Source: Methylobacterium organophilum
GTDB taxonomy: Bacteria > Pseudomonadota > Alphaproteobacteria > Rhizobiales > Beijerinckiaceae
Assembly (NCBI RefSeq): GCF_022179465.1
Contig: NZ_BPQV01000008.1
Location: 124,001 to 188,000 of the forward strand
Direction: 5' to 3'
Length of the DNA stretch: 64,000 nt
Below are positions 8,960-17,821 of this stretch, one piece after another (the stretch's first letter is position 1; every line of letters starts with the position of its first letter). The notes under the pieces were generated by a model. The model was not told the DNA's origin, did no database searches, and was given only the letters and a program-made list of their open reading frames with translations. The translations under genes and the position numbers were made by a program.

Positions 8960-10024
8960 ATGTCCGACCTTTTGACCGCCGATTTCCTCACCCATGCGTG
9001 GCTGGGCAAGCCCGTCTGGATGTGGCTGGGCTTCCACGCCCTCATCGCCGCCCTGCTCGCCTTCGATCTCGGCCTGCTCCACCGCGACAAGGACCACGAG
9101 ATCGGCGTGAAGGAGAGCCTTCTCCTCACCGCCTTCTATTTCAGCCTCGGCCTCGTCTTCGGCGGCTGGGTCTGGTGGTACCTCGGGCCCCAGGCGGGCC
9201 AGGAATACGTGACCGGCCTCGTGATCGAGAAGTCGCTGTCGATGGACAACGTCTTCGTCATCGCGGTCATCCTCACGGCCCTCGGCGTGCCCCGCGCCGC
9301 CCAGCACCGGGTGCTGGTCTGGGGCATCCTCGCCGCCGTCCTCCTGCGCGGGCTGATGATCGGGCTCGGCGCCGCCCTGGTGCAGCAGGCGCATTGGGTG
9401 CTCTCGCTCTTCGCCGCCTTCCTGATCTATGCCGGCCTCAAGATGCTGTTCTCCAAGGAGGAGGACGCGCAGGACGTGAACGAGAGCGCGAGCCTGCGCT
9501 TCCTGCGCAAGCACCTGCGCATCACCGACAAGCCCCGCGGCCAGCATTTCGTGGTGCGCGAGCCGCGCCGCCGGGACGGCAAGCCGGTGCTCTGGCTGAC
9601 GCCGCTGGCCCTCGCCCTGGTGCTCGTGAACATCGCCGACGTGATCTTCGCGGTCGACAGCGTGCCGGCGATCTTCGCCATCACCACCGACCCGTTCATC
9701 GTCTACACCTCGAACATCTTCGCGATCCTGGGCCTGCGCGCGCTCTATTTCGCGCTTGCCGCCATGGTCGACCGCTTCGCCTATCTGAAGACGGCGCTCG
9801 CCCTGATCCTGCTGTTCATCGGCGCCAAGATCGTCGTGGCCGACACCTTCGACCTGGTGCACGTGCCGCCGTGGGTCTCGCTGCTCGTCACCCTGGTGCT
9901 GCTCGCGGCGGGCGTCACCTACAGCCTGTGGCGCACCCGCGGCGTCGCGGGCGGCCCGGAGACGGAGAAGGACGCCGGCAAGGAACCCGGCAAGCCGCCG
10001 CAAGAGGCCACCCACCGGGCCTGA
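8960..10024 (+). CDS. TerC family integral membrane protein
   Basis: A 354-residue polytopic inner-membrane protein of the TerC/Alx family, whose members are linked to tellurite resistance, metal (notably manganese) export and metalation of secreted proteins. Signature segments are FDLGLLHRDKDHEIGVKES, EKSLSMDNVFVIAVIL and the second acidic motif VNIADVIFAVDSVPAIFAIT, with FIVYTSNIFAILGLRALYFAL following. About nine transmembrane helices are visible. The C-terminal 30 residues are a charged tail (GGPETEKDAGKEPGKPPQ). The gene has its own promoter region shared with the divergent flavoprotein gene, and a folded leader. Confidence 0.92.
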   Translation: MSDLLTADFLTHAWLGKPVWMWLGFHALIAALLAFDLGLLHRDKDHEIGVKESLLLTAFYFSLGLVFGGWVWWYLGPQAGQEYVTGLVIEKSLSMDNVFVIAVILTALGVPRAAQHRVLVWGILAAVLLRGLMIGLGAALVQQAHWVLSLFAAFLIYAGLKMLFSKEEDAQDVNESASLRFLRKHLRITDKPRGQHFVVREPRRRDGKPVLWLTPLALALVLVNIADVIFAVDSVPAIFAITTDPFIVYTSNIFAILGLRALYFALAAMVDRFAYLKTALALILLFIGAKIVVADTFDLVHVPPWVSLLVTLVLLAAGVTYSLWRTRGVAGGPETEKDAGKEPGKPPQEATHRA

Positions 10025-10040
10025 CCCGGGGGCCTCGGCC

Positions 10041-11786
10041 TCAGCGCGCGGGCGCGACCCGGCCGTAGGCGACGGGTGCCGCTCCGCGCGCGCCCTCGCT
10101 CGACGGGAGCGGGGCGGCCGCGAGATCCCGCAGCAGGCCGCTCACCACGCCGTAGAGCGTCTCCTGGGCGGCGCGCGTGCTGAGGTCGTGATCGGCCTCC
10201 GGGATCACGGTGACGGGGCGGCCGAGGCGGGCATCCGCCTGCCGGCCGAGCTGCAGGGCGAGGTCCGCCAGCCCCACGTCGCCCTGGCTGTAGACGAGCT
10301 GGATCAGGCTGCCCCGCCGCCGGATGGCCGCCACGCGCCGCTTCACCGAGCCGCCGGGCGGCGGATTCACGAGCGGGGCGATGCGCCGCTGCACGGCTTC
10401 GAACCCGCGCCGGGCAAGGGAGGCGAGGATCGGCCCCACGCGCACCTCGCCGCGCACCAGCCGCTTCCAGGCCGCGCCCTGCTTCAGCATGGCGGCATAG
10501 GTGCCGGTGCTGCGGTAGACATTCCGCATCGCGACCTCGATGTCCTGGGTCTTGTCCCAGTCGAAGCGCTGCAGGTTGACGAGGATCGCCGCCGCGATCC
10601 GCGGATCCCGGCAGGTCGCATGGAAGCCGAGATTGGCGCCGCTGCAGGCCCCGAAGATCACCGCCGGCCGGCCGAGATGGTCGAGGGCGGCCGTCACGTC
10701 GTCCAGGGTCTCGTCGGCATAGATCGGGAAGATGCCGCTGGCGCGCGGGGCGCTGTCGCCGATGCCGCCGAGATCCATCCGCAGGGAGGCGACGCCGATT
10801 CCGGCGAGGCGCCGGGCGAGGCGCGTCGTCGAGCGGCCCCAGCCGGAATGGACGTTGGTGCCGGCATTCACGAACAGCACCACCGGCGCCCGCGGCAGGG
10901 GCGTCTCGGGCGCGCAGGCGAGGCCGAACAGCCCCGGCCCGAACCGCGCCGGCCGCTCGGACCAGCCGGGGCCGGCCAGGACGGCCTCGCGGGCCGGCGC
11001 AGCCGGGCGCAGGCGCGGCGCGGCGCCCTCCGACAGGAAGGCGGCCACCGCGGCGAAGGCCGCTTCCGGCACCTTGGCGTAGAGGGGGTTCGAGACGAGG
11101 TCGGGCAGCTCGGGGAAGGGGCGTGTCTCGACCTGCGCGCCGAGGGCGGCCAAGCGCTTCGGCAGGGCGCCCCCCTCACCCCCGAGCAGCAGGATGCGCG
11201 GCGCGGGCGCCCGAGTCAGCTTGGCGAGGTCGAGGCCGCCGAGATCCTCCGAGAGCGCCGGGCCGATGCGGAAAGCCGCGACGGTGAGGCCCTCCGGCTC
11301 CTGCGGCAGGGGCGTACCGTCCGGCAGGACGCCGGTGGTGCGCGACAGGATCTTCATCTCCCGCAGGAAGGTGCGGCCGGCGGCAAAGGGCGCGATCAGG
11401 ACGAGGCGATCGACCCCGCCCGTTTCCGCCGCCACCTGCGCCGCGAGCGTGCCGCCCAGGCGCAGGCCGACGAGGGCGATCTCCTCGATGCCCGGATCCG
11501 CCCGCAGGAAGCGGATCGCCGCGCGGATCGCGCCGAGGGCATCCTCCAGCCGCTCCACGGCGACGTCGCCGGAATCGCCCTGGCCGGGATAGTCGAAGCG
11601 CAGGACCGTGCAGCCCGTGCCGGCGATCCGCTCGGCGAGCGCCCGCCAGCCGCGATGGGCCGAGAGCTGCTCGTAGCCGTGCGTCCCGCACAGGATCACG
11701 CCGCGCCCGGTGCGGCCCGGGCTGTGCCAGCCGAACAGCCCCTCGAAGGCGACGGGCTGGGCGGGCACGGTTTCCGTCTCAGGCAT
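10041..11786 (-). CDS. Tandem alpha/beta-hydrolase, last gene of the aminoacyl carrier-protein operon
   Basis: A 581-residue protein made of two alpha/beta-hydrolase domains. Domain 1 (about 1-250) keeps the fold (ILCGTHGYE, RFDYPGQGDSGD), but its nucleophile elbow reads GLRLGG, with Arg109 where serine is expected. No catalytic HD near its end is apparent. Domain 2 (about 285-575) has the elbow FGACSGANLG with Cys381 in the nucleophile position, plus candidate Asp503 (SQGDVG) and His533 (EADHDLS). The start is the ATG at 11786, with GGAGGCGAGG just upstream, overlapping the GH2 gene by 8 bases. It could be a thioesterase, acyltransferase or peptidase acting on the carrier-bound product; that is inference. 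Confidence 0.8.
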   Translation of the reverse strand: MPETETVPAQPVAFEGLFGWHSPGRTGRGVILCGTHGYEQLSAHRGWRALAERIAGTGCTVLRFDYPGQGDSGDVAVERLEDALGAIRAAIRFLRADPGIEEIALVGLRLGGTLAAQVAAETGGVDRLVLIAPFAAGRTFLREMKILSRTTGVLPDGTPLPQEPEGLTVAAFRIGPALSEDLGGLDLAKLTRAPAPRILLLGGEGGALPKRLAALGAQVETRPFPELPDLVSNPLYAKVPEAAFAAVAAFLSEGAAPRLRPAAPAREAVLAGPGWSERPARFGPGLFGLACAPETPLPRAPVVLFVNAGTNVHSGWGRSTTRLARRLAGIGVASLRMDLGGIGDSAPRASGIFPIYADETLDDVTAALDHLGRPAVIFGACSGANLGFHATCRDPRIAAAILVNLQRFDWDKTQDIEVAMRNVYRSTGTYAAMLKQGAAWKRLVRGEVRVGPILASLARRGFEAVQRRIAPLVNPPPGGSVKRRVAAIRRRGSLIQLVYSQGDVGLADLALQLGRQADARLGRPVTVIPEADHDLSTRAAQETLYGVVSGLLRDLAAAPLPSSEGARGAAPVAYGRVAPAR

Positions 11787-14256
11787 CCTCGCCTCCGAAG
11801 CTGCAAGTTTCCAGGGCATTCAGCGCGACGACCCGGCCGCGCGGCGCCGTTTCCGGCCGGCCGAGAAGCGGGATCGTCCGCGTCCGGCCCGGCGCCAGGT
11901 GAAAGTGGTTGTCCTCGGGCCGCGAGGCGGCGGTCGCCCCGTCGAGGTCGATGGCCACGCCGAAAGCGTGCCGCCCGGCGGCGATTTCCAGCGCCCAGCC
12001 CGCACCGTCGCGGATCAGCCGGGCGGAAAGGCCAGTCTCGCCCGGCGCGACATCGCGGCCGAGGGGATGGTGGAAGGCCTCGGCCAGCACCGCACCGGTG
12101 GCCGCGTCGCAGAGTTCGGCATGGCCGAGCGCATGGGCCGGGGCACCGAAGCGATAGGCGTCGGTGACGTCGAAGAAGCGCCCGAGCAGGGCGGCGGAGG
12201 TGAATCGCTGCCCGCTGCGCGGTGCGACGGTCAGCGCCCGTTCCGCGGCGGCGACGGCCTTGCCCTTCGCGTCGGTGAAGGCGAGACGCAGGACGAGATC
12301 CCGGGGCCGCGGCGTCTCGTTGTGGACATGGACATGCAGGCCGTTCAGGCCCTCGTCGGTCAGGCAGATCTGGACCGGGCTGAAGGCGCGGCGCAGCGCG
12401 TACCAAGCGGCTTTCGGGGCACCCTCGTGGTCGATCGCGCCCCAGCCCGCGCCGGGGGCGAGATCCTTCAGCAGCCAGACGAGGCCGCCGGCCGTGGGCG
12501 AGGCCGCCCGCCGCCACTCGGCGAAGGTCGCCTCGATCACCTCCACCGCCGCCGCGCGGCCCAGCGCGAGGTAGCGCTCCGGCGCCTCGCGGCGCAGGCG
12601 GCCCGGATCGGCCCCGAAGAGCAGGCCGACATAATGGTCGCGCACGCCCTCGAAATCCCAGTCGGCGCCGCGGTCGCGGGGCACGCCCGCCGCCCAGCGC
12701 GGATCCTCGGGGTCGGTCAGCCCGGCGCGGGCGAGACTCGCCGGCTCCGGCACATGAGCGAAGGCGAGGCATTCGGTGGCGAAGCGCACACCGGCGCGGC
12801 GCGCATCCTCCAGGGGGCGCAGATAGGCGCCGACGCCGTAGTAATGCGCCACCCCCGCCTCGGCCGCGAACGGCACGTCGCCGCCCGACGGCGAGTTCGG
12901 CACGCTGGCGAGATCCGGCCGCGACGCGGCGACGAGACCGGGCAGGCTCTCCTCGACGAAGCCACCGGACCACGCCTCGCGCGGGAAGCCGAGCATCGCC
13001 GCCTGCTGCCAGACCTCGCTGCCCCCGCCCACCACGCAGAGGGAGGGCGACATCTGCGTGCGGTCGAGAAGCTGCACCACCTCGCGGGTGAGCTGGTCGC
13101 GGAAGGCGGGATCGTCGGTCGGGTAGTCGAAATTCGCGAGCATCAGGTCCTGCCAGACCAGGATGCCGAGGGCGTCGCAGAGATCGTGGAAGGCCGCCGC
13201 CTCGTAGAGCATGGTGCCGCCGACCCGCAGCATGTTCATGCCGGCGGCGCGGACGAGGTCGAGAACCGGGCGATAGGCCGCCTCCGTGCCGGACAGGCCG
13301 ACGAGATCCGGCGGCGTCCAGCAGGCGCCGCGGCAGAACACCGGCACGCCGTTGATGCGCAGGGCGAAGCCGTCGCCGGTGCGGTCGATGACGAGGCGGC
13401 GGAAGCCGGTGCGGCCGAGATCGATCCGCACCCCGCCGATCTCCGCCTCGACGGCGTGGAGGACGGGCTCGCCATGGGTATGCGGCCACCAGGCCGCGAC
13501 GCCCGGCAGCGCCAGGTCGGCCTCGTAGAGCCCGGGGGCGACCGCCCGCAGCGGCGCCGCGTGCCCGGCACAGCGCAGGAGAGCGGGGCCGGACGCGTTC
13601 GCCACGGCGAGGCGCAGGCTCAGGCGCCCCGTCTCCCCGTCGAGATCGCTGCGCAGATCCGCCGAGAGGACGCGCGGGCCTCGGTCGGAAAGCGCTTCGA
13701 GGGTGACGGGCCGGTAGGGGCCGACCGCGTCGACCGAGGGGCACCAGCCCGGCATGAAGCCGAGCAGGCTGGTGCGGACATGGCGCAGGGAGCCGGGGGT
13801 GGCGAGCCGCGGGCGCCAGCGGCCGCGCTTGTGCGGCTTGGCGAGTTCGACGGAAAGCGCGCGGAAGCGGATCGCGAGGGTGTTGTCGCCGGCGAGATCC
13901 ACCTCGACCGCGTGGGCGAGGAACATCGAGCGGCTCGACAGCACGAGCACGCCGTTCAGCCAGACCTCGGCCAGGGTGGCGAGACCCTCGAAGCGCAGGC
14001 AGGCGCGGCCGCTGCCCGCGAAGCGGGTCCGGTACCAGATGTCGGATTCGTGCAGCGGCGTCGGCGCGGCCGCGGACCAGAGCCCGGCGGCCTTCAGCGC
14101 CGCGGCGGCGGTGCCGGGCACGAGGGCCGGGATCCAGCCCTCCCGGCCAGCGAGATCGCCGGGGCCGGGGCAGGCCTCCGGCGCGGTCAGCAGCAATTCC
14201 CACGGGCCGCTGAGCGGCTCGGGCGCCCGGCCGTCCACCGAGAGGACACGGGCCAT
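11779..14256 (-). CDS. Glycoside hydrolase family 2 (beta-mannosidase-like)
   Basis: An 825-residue GH2-type enzyme. Residues 1-190 form the jelly-roll sugar-binding domain (LSGPWELLLT, HESDIWYRTRF, RFEGLATLAEVWLNG). An immunoglobulin-like domain follows (to about 290), then the TIM barrel starting near RINGVPVFCRGACWTPPD. The acid/base glutamate is Glu414 in VVGGGSEVWQQ and the nucleophile is Glu495 in RFATECLAF, so both catalytic residues are present. There is no signal peptide, so it should act in the cytosol, unlike most polymer-degrading GH2 enzymes. It sits 12 bases after the DUF1839 gene and overlaps the hydrolase gene, implying a role with the carrier-protein enzymes. The exact sugar is unknown. 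Confidence 0.85.
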   Translation of the reverse strand: MARVLSVDGRAPEPLSGPWELLLTAPEACPGPGDLAGREGWIPALVPGTAAAALKAAGLWSAAAPTPLHESDIWYRTRFAGSGRACLRFEGLATLAEVWLNGVLVLSSRSMFLAHAVEVDLAGDNTLAIRFRALSVELAKPHKRGRWRPRLATPGSLRHVRTSLLGFMPGWCPSVDAVGPYRPVTLEALSDRGPRVLSADLRSDLDGETGRLSLRLAVANASGPALLRCAGHAAPLRAVAPGLYEADLALPGVAAWWPHTHGEPVLHAVEAEIGGVRIDLGRTGFRRLVIDRTGDGFALRINGVPVFCRGACWTPPDLVGLSGTEAAYRPVLDLVRAAGMNMLRVGGTMLYEAAAFHDLCDALGILVWQDLMLANFDYPTDDPAFRDQLTREVVQLLDRTQMSPSLCVVGGGSEVWQQAAMLGFPREAWSGGFVEESLPGLVAASRPDLASVPNSPSGGDVPFAAEAGVAHYYGVGAYLRPLEDARRAGVRFATECLAFAHVPEPASLARAGLTDPEDPRWAAGVPRDRGADWDFEGVRDHYVGLLFGADPGRLRREAPERYLALGRAAAVEVIEATFAEWRRAASPTAGGLVWLLKDLAPGAGWGAIDHEGAPKAAWYALRRAFSPVQICLTDEGLNGLHVHVHNETPRPRDLVLRLAFTDAKGKAVAAAERALTVAPRSGQRFTSAALLGRFFDVTDAYRFGAPAHALGHAELCDAATGAVLAEAFHHPLGRDVAPGETGLSARLIRDGAGWALEIAAGRHAFGVAIDLDGATAASRPEDNHFHLAPGRTRTIPLLGRPETAPRGRVVALNALETCSFGGEDA

Positions 14257-14268
14257 GGCCTGTCCCGC

Positions 14269-15237
14269 TCAGTCCAGGCTGCGGTCGAGGGCGGCGAAGA
14301 CCGTCGCGTAGGCGGCCTCCGCCCGGTCGAGCCGGGTGGCGAGCCCCACCGCCCCACCGCGGGCGAAAGCGCGGGCAATCTGGAACTGGAAGGTCTTGGC
14401 CTCCTGCGCCAGAATCCGGCAGGCGGCGGAGGCCTCGCCGAAATCGCGGCCCGTCGCGGCCCCGAGCCAGTCGAGATGGCTGGCGAGGAGTTCGAAATTC
14501 GCTCCAAGCTGGCGCGTCGTGTTGAAGCCGTAGGCGTGGAACGCGCAGAGCGGCCGGCGCAGGAAGCCATCCTCCCAGGCGGCGACGCTGTCCCGGAAGG
14601 CGGCGATCGGGTTCGCCCGCGGCGCCTTGGCCCGGTGGGCCCGCAGCAATGCGAGGGCGACCTCGGGCAGCGCGGAAGCCGGGAGGGCGGAGCCGCTCGT
14701 CTTCACGAACTCGGCATAGGGGAACAGGAGCGCGGGGGCGAAGAGGCCCGCGTAATCCGCGCCCTCCAGCCGGTAGCGGCCGCCGTTGTGGAGATAGTCC
14801 AGGCGGCGGCCGGCCCGGTCGAGGCCGAGGATCGCGATCGTGGTCTTGTGGTGCTCGATGCCATAGGTCGTGCCGACGGTGTCGGGCAGGTGGAAGCCGT
14901 CGACCTCGACGAGGACCGGGTTGCCGCGGGCGACCTGCACGGCGGCCTGGCTCTCCAGGCTGTCGTAGATCGCGAGTTCCTGGATCTCCAGGCCGTAGAG
15001 CCGTTCGAGATCGGCGGCGAAGGGCTTGAAGAAGGTGAACTGGTCGCCTTCGAAGTCCTGGCGCAGGGTGAAGCCGAGCATCGCCTCCGGCACGAGGCCG
15101 CGGGCATGCAGGAGTTCGATCCAAAGATCGACGTAGCAGTTCGACTCCGGCCAGATGCGGTCGAAGGCGTGCAGGGGATGCGCGGCGTGGCCGGCCGGAG
15201 CCGCGGGCTCCGGCATCAGGGCGAGGGCGGCGGACAT
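14269..15237 (-). CDS. DUF1839 family protein
   Basis: A 322-residue soluble protein matching the DUF1839 family, as I recognise it from the conserved run FDRIWPESNCYVDLWIELLHA, LGFTLRQDFEGDQFTFFKP, GLEIQELAIYDSLESQ and HHKTTIAILGLD. It has a cysteine in ESNCYVDLW and a histidine pair in GIEHHKTT that could be functional, but no mechanism is established. In other Hyphomicrobiales this family is typically encoded next to amino acid:[carrier protein] ligases, as here. The chosen ATG at 15237 is five bases after the ligase stop; an ORF extension of 14 codons upstream would overlap the ligase. Confidence 0.85.
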   Translation of the reverse strand: MSAALALMPEPAAPAGHAAHPLHAFDRIWPESNCYVDLWIELLHARGLVPEAMLGFTLRQDFEGDQFTFFKPFAADLERLYGLEIQELAIYDSLESQAAVQVARGNPVLVEVDGFHLPDTVGTTYGIEHHKTTIAILGLDRAGRRLDYLHNGGRYRLEGADYAGLFAPALLFPYAEFVKTSGSALPASALPEVALALLRAHRAKAPRANPIAAFRDSVAAWEDGFLRRPLCAFHAYGFNTTRQLGANFELLASHLDWLGAATGRDFGEASAACRILAQEAKTFQFQIARAFARGGAVGLATRLDRAEAAYATVFAALDRSLD

Positions 15238-15242
15238 GCGCG

Positions 15243-16199
15243 TCAGCCCCAGAGCCGGGCGCGCACGGCCTCGGGCCATGCGGCGAGGTCGAGCCCGTGA
15301 TGGCGCAGGAGCGCCAGGGTGATCCGCTCCAGGCCGAAGCCGACGCAGGCCGTGTGGGCGACCGAACCATCGGCCTGCCGGATGCCCCAGACCTCGCCGA
15401 AATGGTCCTGATGGTAGTTGAAGGACAGGCAGGCGGTGGGCTTGTCCACGCTGTTGACCGGGACGTTCAGCTCGAACTTCAGGCCCTGGTCGCGCTGGTT
15501 GTTGGCGAGCATGCGCCCGGCCCGGCCGAAGAACGGATCGTTGGCGGGGTCGACGGCGAGGGGCAGGCCGAGCTCGCGCATCATGGCCGTACCGCGCTCC
15601 AGCCAGGTCTCGCGGAAGGCGATCACCTGCTCCGGCGTACCCATGCGGACGTATTCGCGCATGCGGAACATCTGCATGCGGGTCGGCTCCAGCGAGGGCT
15701 CGTGCCGGAAGCAGTAGGATTGCAGATCGAAGAGCAGGCCGTTCTCGGGCAGGTTCCCGCGGGCGGCGGCGACGGGGTAGAGCGGGTAGCAGGCCGCCGG
15801 GGTCAGCACGACCTCGCTCGCCGCCTGCTTGGCCGTCCAGTCGTCCCCGGCCTCGAGGCAGGCCAGGAGGCGGGCATGGTCCGCCTCGTTGCCGCAGAAG
15901 CAGTGCACGGTGCCGGCGAGGTGCGGGAAGCCCTTGAGGTAGCCGCTGCGCTCGAAGCTCGCCCGGCTCATGCCCGGGGGGAAGCGCATCGCCTCGGCGC
16001 CATCGGCGGCGCCGAGCTCGGTCGCGAGCCGGTCGATCGCCTCGACCACGCTCTCGAAGGCGCCGCTGCGGCCATAGAGGCCGTCGACGCCGGTGCGCAC
16101 GAGCAGGCCGTGATCGAACAGCCGGTCGAGGAAGCTGCGGGGCTCGGTCGCCTCGTCCGTCGCGAGGGCCGGGATCTCGAAGGAAGCAAGCTGGTCCAT
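15243..16199 (-). CDS. Amino acid:[carrier protein] ligase (truncated class II seryl-tRNA-synthetase homolog)
   Basis: A 318-residue enzyme predicted to activate an amino acid with ATP and load it onto the phosphopantetheine of a carrier protein instead of tRNA. It has a class II synthetase core only: motif-2-like [14 protein letters not shown] and motif-3 [16 protein letters not shown], with no tRNA-binding arm. Candidate zinc ligands are Cys137 ([10 protein letters not shown]), Glu182 (MREYVR) and Cys285 (HTACVG). Their spacing of 45 and 103 residues equals that I recall for the Bradyrhizobium glycine:CP ligase (C131/E176/C279). The ATG at 16199 overlaps the upstream TGA by one base (TGATG). 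Which amino acid it uses (Gly and Ala are known in the family) is not decidable here. Confidence 0.9.
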   Translation of the reverse strand: MDQLASFEIPALATDEATEPRSFLDRLFDHGLLVRTGVDGLYGRSGAFESVVEAIDRLATELGAADGAEAMRFPPGMSRASFERSGYLKGFPHLAGTVHCFCGNEADHARLLACLEAGDDWTAKQAASEVVLTPAACYPLYPVAAARGNLPENGLLFDLQSYCFRHEPSLEPTRMQMFRMREYVRMGTPEQVIAFRETWLERGTAMMRELGLPLAVDPANDPFFGRAGRMLANNQRDQGLKFELNVPVNSVDKPTACLSFNYHQDHFGEVWGIRQADGSVAHTACVGFGLERITLALLRHHGLDLAAWPEAVRARLWG

Positions 16200-17362
16200 C
16201 ACGCGCTCAGGAGCTGGCCGCTGCCCTTCTGCACGAGCAGGAGGTTGGCGGTGTTGGAGAGGATGCGGTCGTTGCCGATCATCAGCGGCGCGGAGAGCAC
16301 GTCGCGGAGGGCCCGGCCCAGGCTGAAGGGGGTGCCGTTCTTGTAGCCGGACAGGCCGACGATCCCGAGCGCCCGCTGCACGACGTCGACCGCCGTGGCG
16401 GAGGCCGTGGTCTTGAGGTTGTTGAGCATCACCGAGAAGCCGATCGAGCCCAGCGCATCGGCATCGCCCTGCGCGTTCTCGAAGTGGCGCAGCGCCACGA
16501 CCACGCTGCCGCGCAGGGCCTGGAGGGCGTTGGAGGCCTCCGCGAGCCGCAGGGCGCCCGGGGGCACGTGGCCGGGCCGGCGCCGGGCCTCGCCCTGGAC
16601 ATAGGCCCGGGCCCGGTCGACCGCGAAGCTGGCGATGCCGTACCAGACGCTGCTCCAGAGGAGATGCGAGGCGGCGAGCATCGACTGCGCCGCGATCTCG
16701 GCGAAGGGCTTGGGCAGGATCTGGGCGACGGGCACGTCCCGGACGACCAGCTTGAAGCCGTCGCTGCAGGTGCCGCGCATGCCGAGCGTGTCCCAGCGGC
16801 TGGTCCGCTCCAGGGAGATCTGATCCCGCATCAGGGCGACGAGAACCTGGTCGGAGGTCGCCGCCTCGGGGTGCCGGCGAGCGGTCGCCAGGATGAGGTC
16901 GGCATGGGCGCCGTAGGAGATGACGGTCGCGTCCTTCTCCAGGGAGAAGACCTCGCCCGAGGTCACGACGGCGCAGAGGCTGTTGCGGAGGTCGCCGCCG
17001 ATGCCCCCCTCGGTGGTCGAGGAGGCGACGAGGAGCTGCCCGGCGGCGATGCGCTCCATCAGGCCGCGATGCCAGGCGCTGTCCAGGCCGTGGCTGACGA
17101 GGCTCGCGACCTTGATCTGGTGCATGGCGAAGACCATCGCCGCCGCCGTGCAGACCTGCCCGAGCAGGGTGCAGACATCGGCGATCTCGATCATCCCGGC
17201 GCCCTCGCCCCCGAGCTGGCGCGGGATCTGGATCCCGAGCAGGCGCTCCTCGCGCAGGGCGGCGACCGCCTCGGCCGGGAAACGTCCTTCCCGGTCGACA
17301 TCCTCGGCATGGAGCGCGGCGACGGCTGCGACGCGCCGGGCGCGGGCGACGAGCGTGCTCAT
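16199..17362 (-). CDS. Acyl-CoA dehydrogenase family flavoenzyme
   Basis: A 387-residue member of the acyl-CoA dehydrogenase fold. Visible elements are the N-terminal helical region ([20 protein letters not shown]), the FAD/substrate segment [15 protein letters not shown], the domain [17 protein letters not shown] and the C-terminal FAD-binding helix region [41 protein letters not shown]. The usual catalytic glutamate position is not clear to me. Encoded between a carrier protein and the ligase that loads it, with 4-base ATGA overlap to the carrier gene, it plausibly oxidises a carrier-bound aminoacyl or acyl group, as flavoenzymes do for prolyl carriers in other pathways. That is inference from context. 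Confidence 0.85.
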   Translation of the reverse strand: MSTLVARARRVAAVAALHAEDVDREGRFPAEAVAALREERLLGIQIPRQLGGEGAGMIEIADVCTLLGQVCTAAAMVFAMHQIKVASLVSHGLDSAWHRGLMERIAAGQLLVASSTTEGGIGGDLRNSLCAVVTSGEVFSLEKDATVISYGAHADLILATARRHPEAATSDQVLVALMRDQISLERTSRWDTLGMRGTCSDGFKLVVRDVPVAQILPKPFAEIAAQSMLAASHLLWSSVWYGIASFAVDRARAYVQGEARRRPGHVPPGALRLAEASNALQALRGSVVVALRHFENAQGDADALGSIGFSVMLNNLKTTASATAVDVVQRALGIVGLSGYKNGTPFSLGRALRDVLSAPLMIGNDRILSNTANLLLVQKGSGQLLSA

Positions 17363-17613
17363 GCGGCTTCCGCCGATGTCAGCGAGGCGACGGTGTCGCG
17401 GATCGCCTTGAGGGTCGAGAACGACCGGCGGTTGAGGAGCGAATCGGGGAACTCGATCTCGAAGCGCTCCTCCAGGGCCAGCATGAGCTGGACCGAGCCG
17501 AAGGAGGTCAGGCCCTTCTCGAACAGGTCCGCGTCGGGGCCGAGCCCCTCGACCAGTCCGGCCATCGCCTCGAGGCTACCGACCACCTCGCGAATATCTT
17601 CGAGCGAAATCAT
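17359..17613 (-). CDS. Acyl/aminoacyl carrier protein
   Basis: An 84-residue four-helix carrier protein, first gene of the operon. The phosphopantetheine attachment serine is Ser37 in [19 protein letters not shown]. The usual DSL is replaced by TSF, as may be typical of carriers paired with amino acid:[carrier protein] ligases rather than fatty-acid synthase. The following [20 protein letters not shown] matches helix III of ACPs. The chosen ATG at 17613 has AAGAGG eight bases or so upstream; a GTG three codons earlier would overlap that site. An AT-rich upstream region with an operator-like palindrome lies just before it. Confidence 0.88.
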   Translation of the reverse strand: MISLEDIREVVGSLEAMAGLVEGLGPDADLFEKGLTSFGSVQLMLALEERFEIEFPDSLLNRRSFSTLKAIRDTVASLTSAEAA

Positions 17614-17699
17614 CCGGGCCACCTCTTATTTGGATGATTTCTTTTAAAATACCGCCTTTCTCAATTCAAATCAGATTACCGGCCTTGGTAAACAGGAGC

Positions 17700-17718
17700 G
17701 TTCATTTCAAAAATGAAC
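17700..17718. promoter_or_regulatory. Operator-like palindrome upstream of the carrier-protein operon
   Basis: A perfect inverted repeat, GTTCATTT-CAA-AAATGAAC, centred about 96 bases before the carrier-protein ATG, in a short AT-rich tract (about 17625-17750) unlike the surrounding GC-rich DNA. Its size and symmetry fit a dimeric TetR- or GntR-type repressor site. It is also about 100 bases beyond the queC stop, so it most likely serves the operon to its left. No regulator gene is adjacent. Confidence 0.55.
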
Positions 17719-17821
17719 ACTTCGTCTCATTTTGTTTCGGTTTCGGAGCCGTCCTTCGATCCCGGCCGCGGGCCGCGGAGGCCCGGCCCCGGGCGCTGTG
17801 TCGGATCGGGACCGGCCCCGC

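Noticed and set aside
11696-15370. Long frames on both strands across the GH2/DUF1839 region
   Set aside because: The minus-strand GH2 and DUF1839 frames carry recognisable motifs; the alternatives are Arg/Pro-rich without any family signature.
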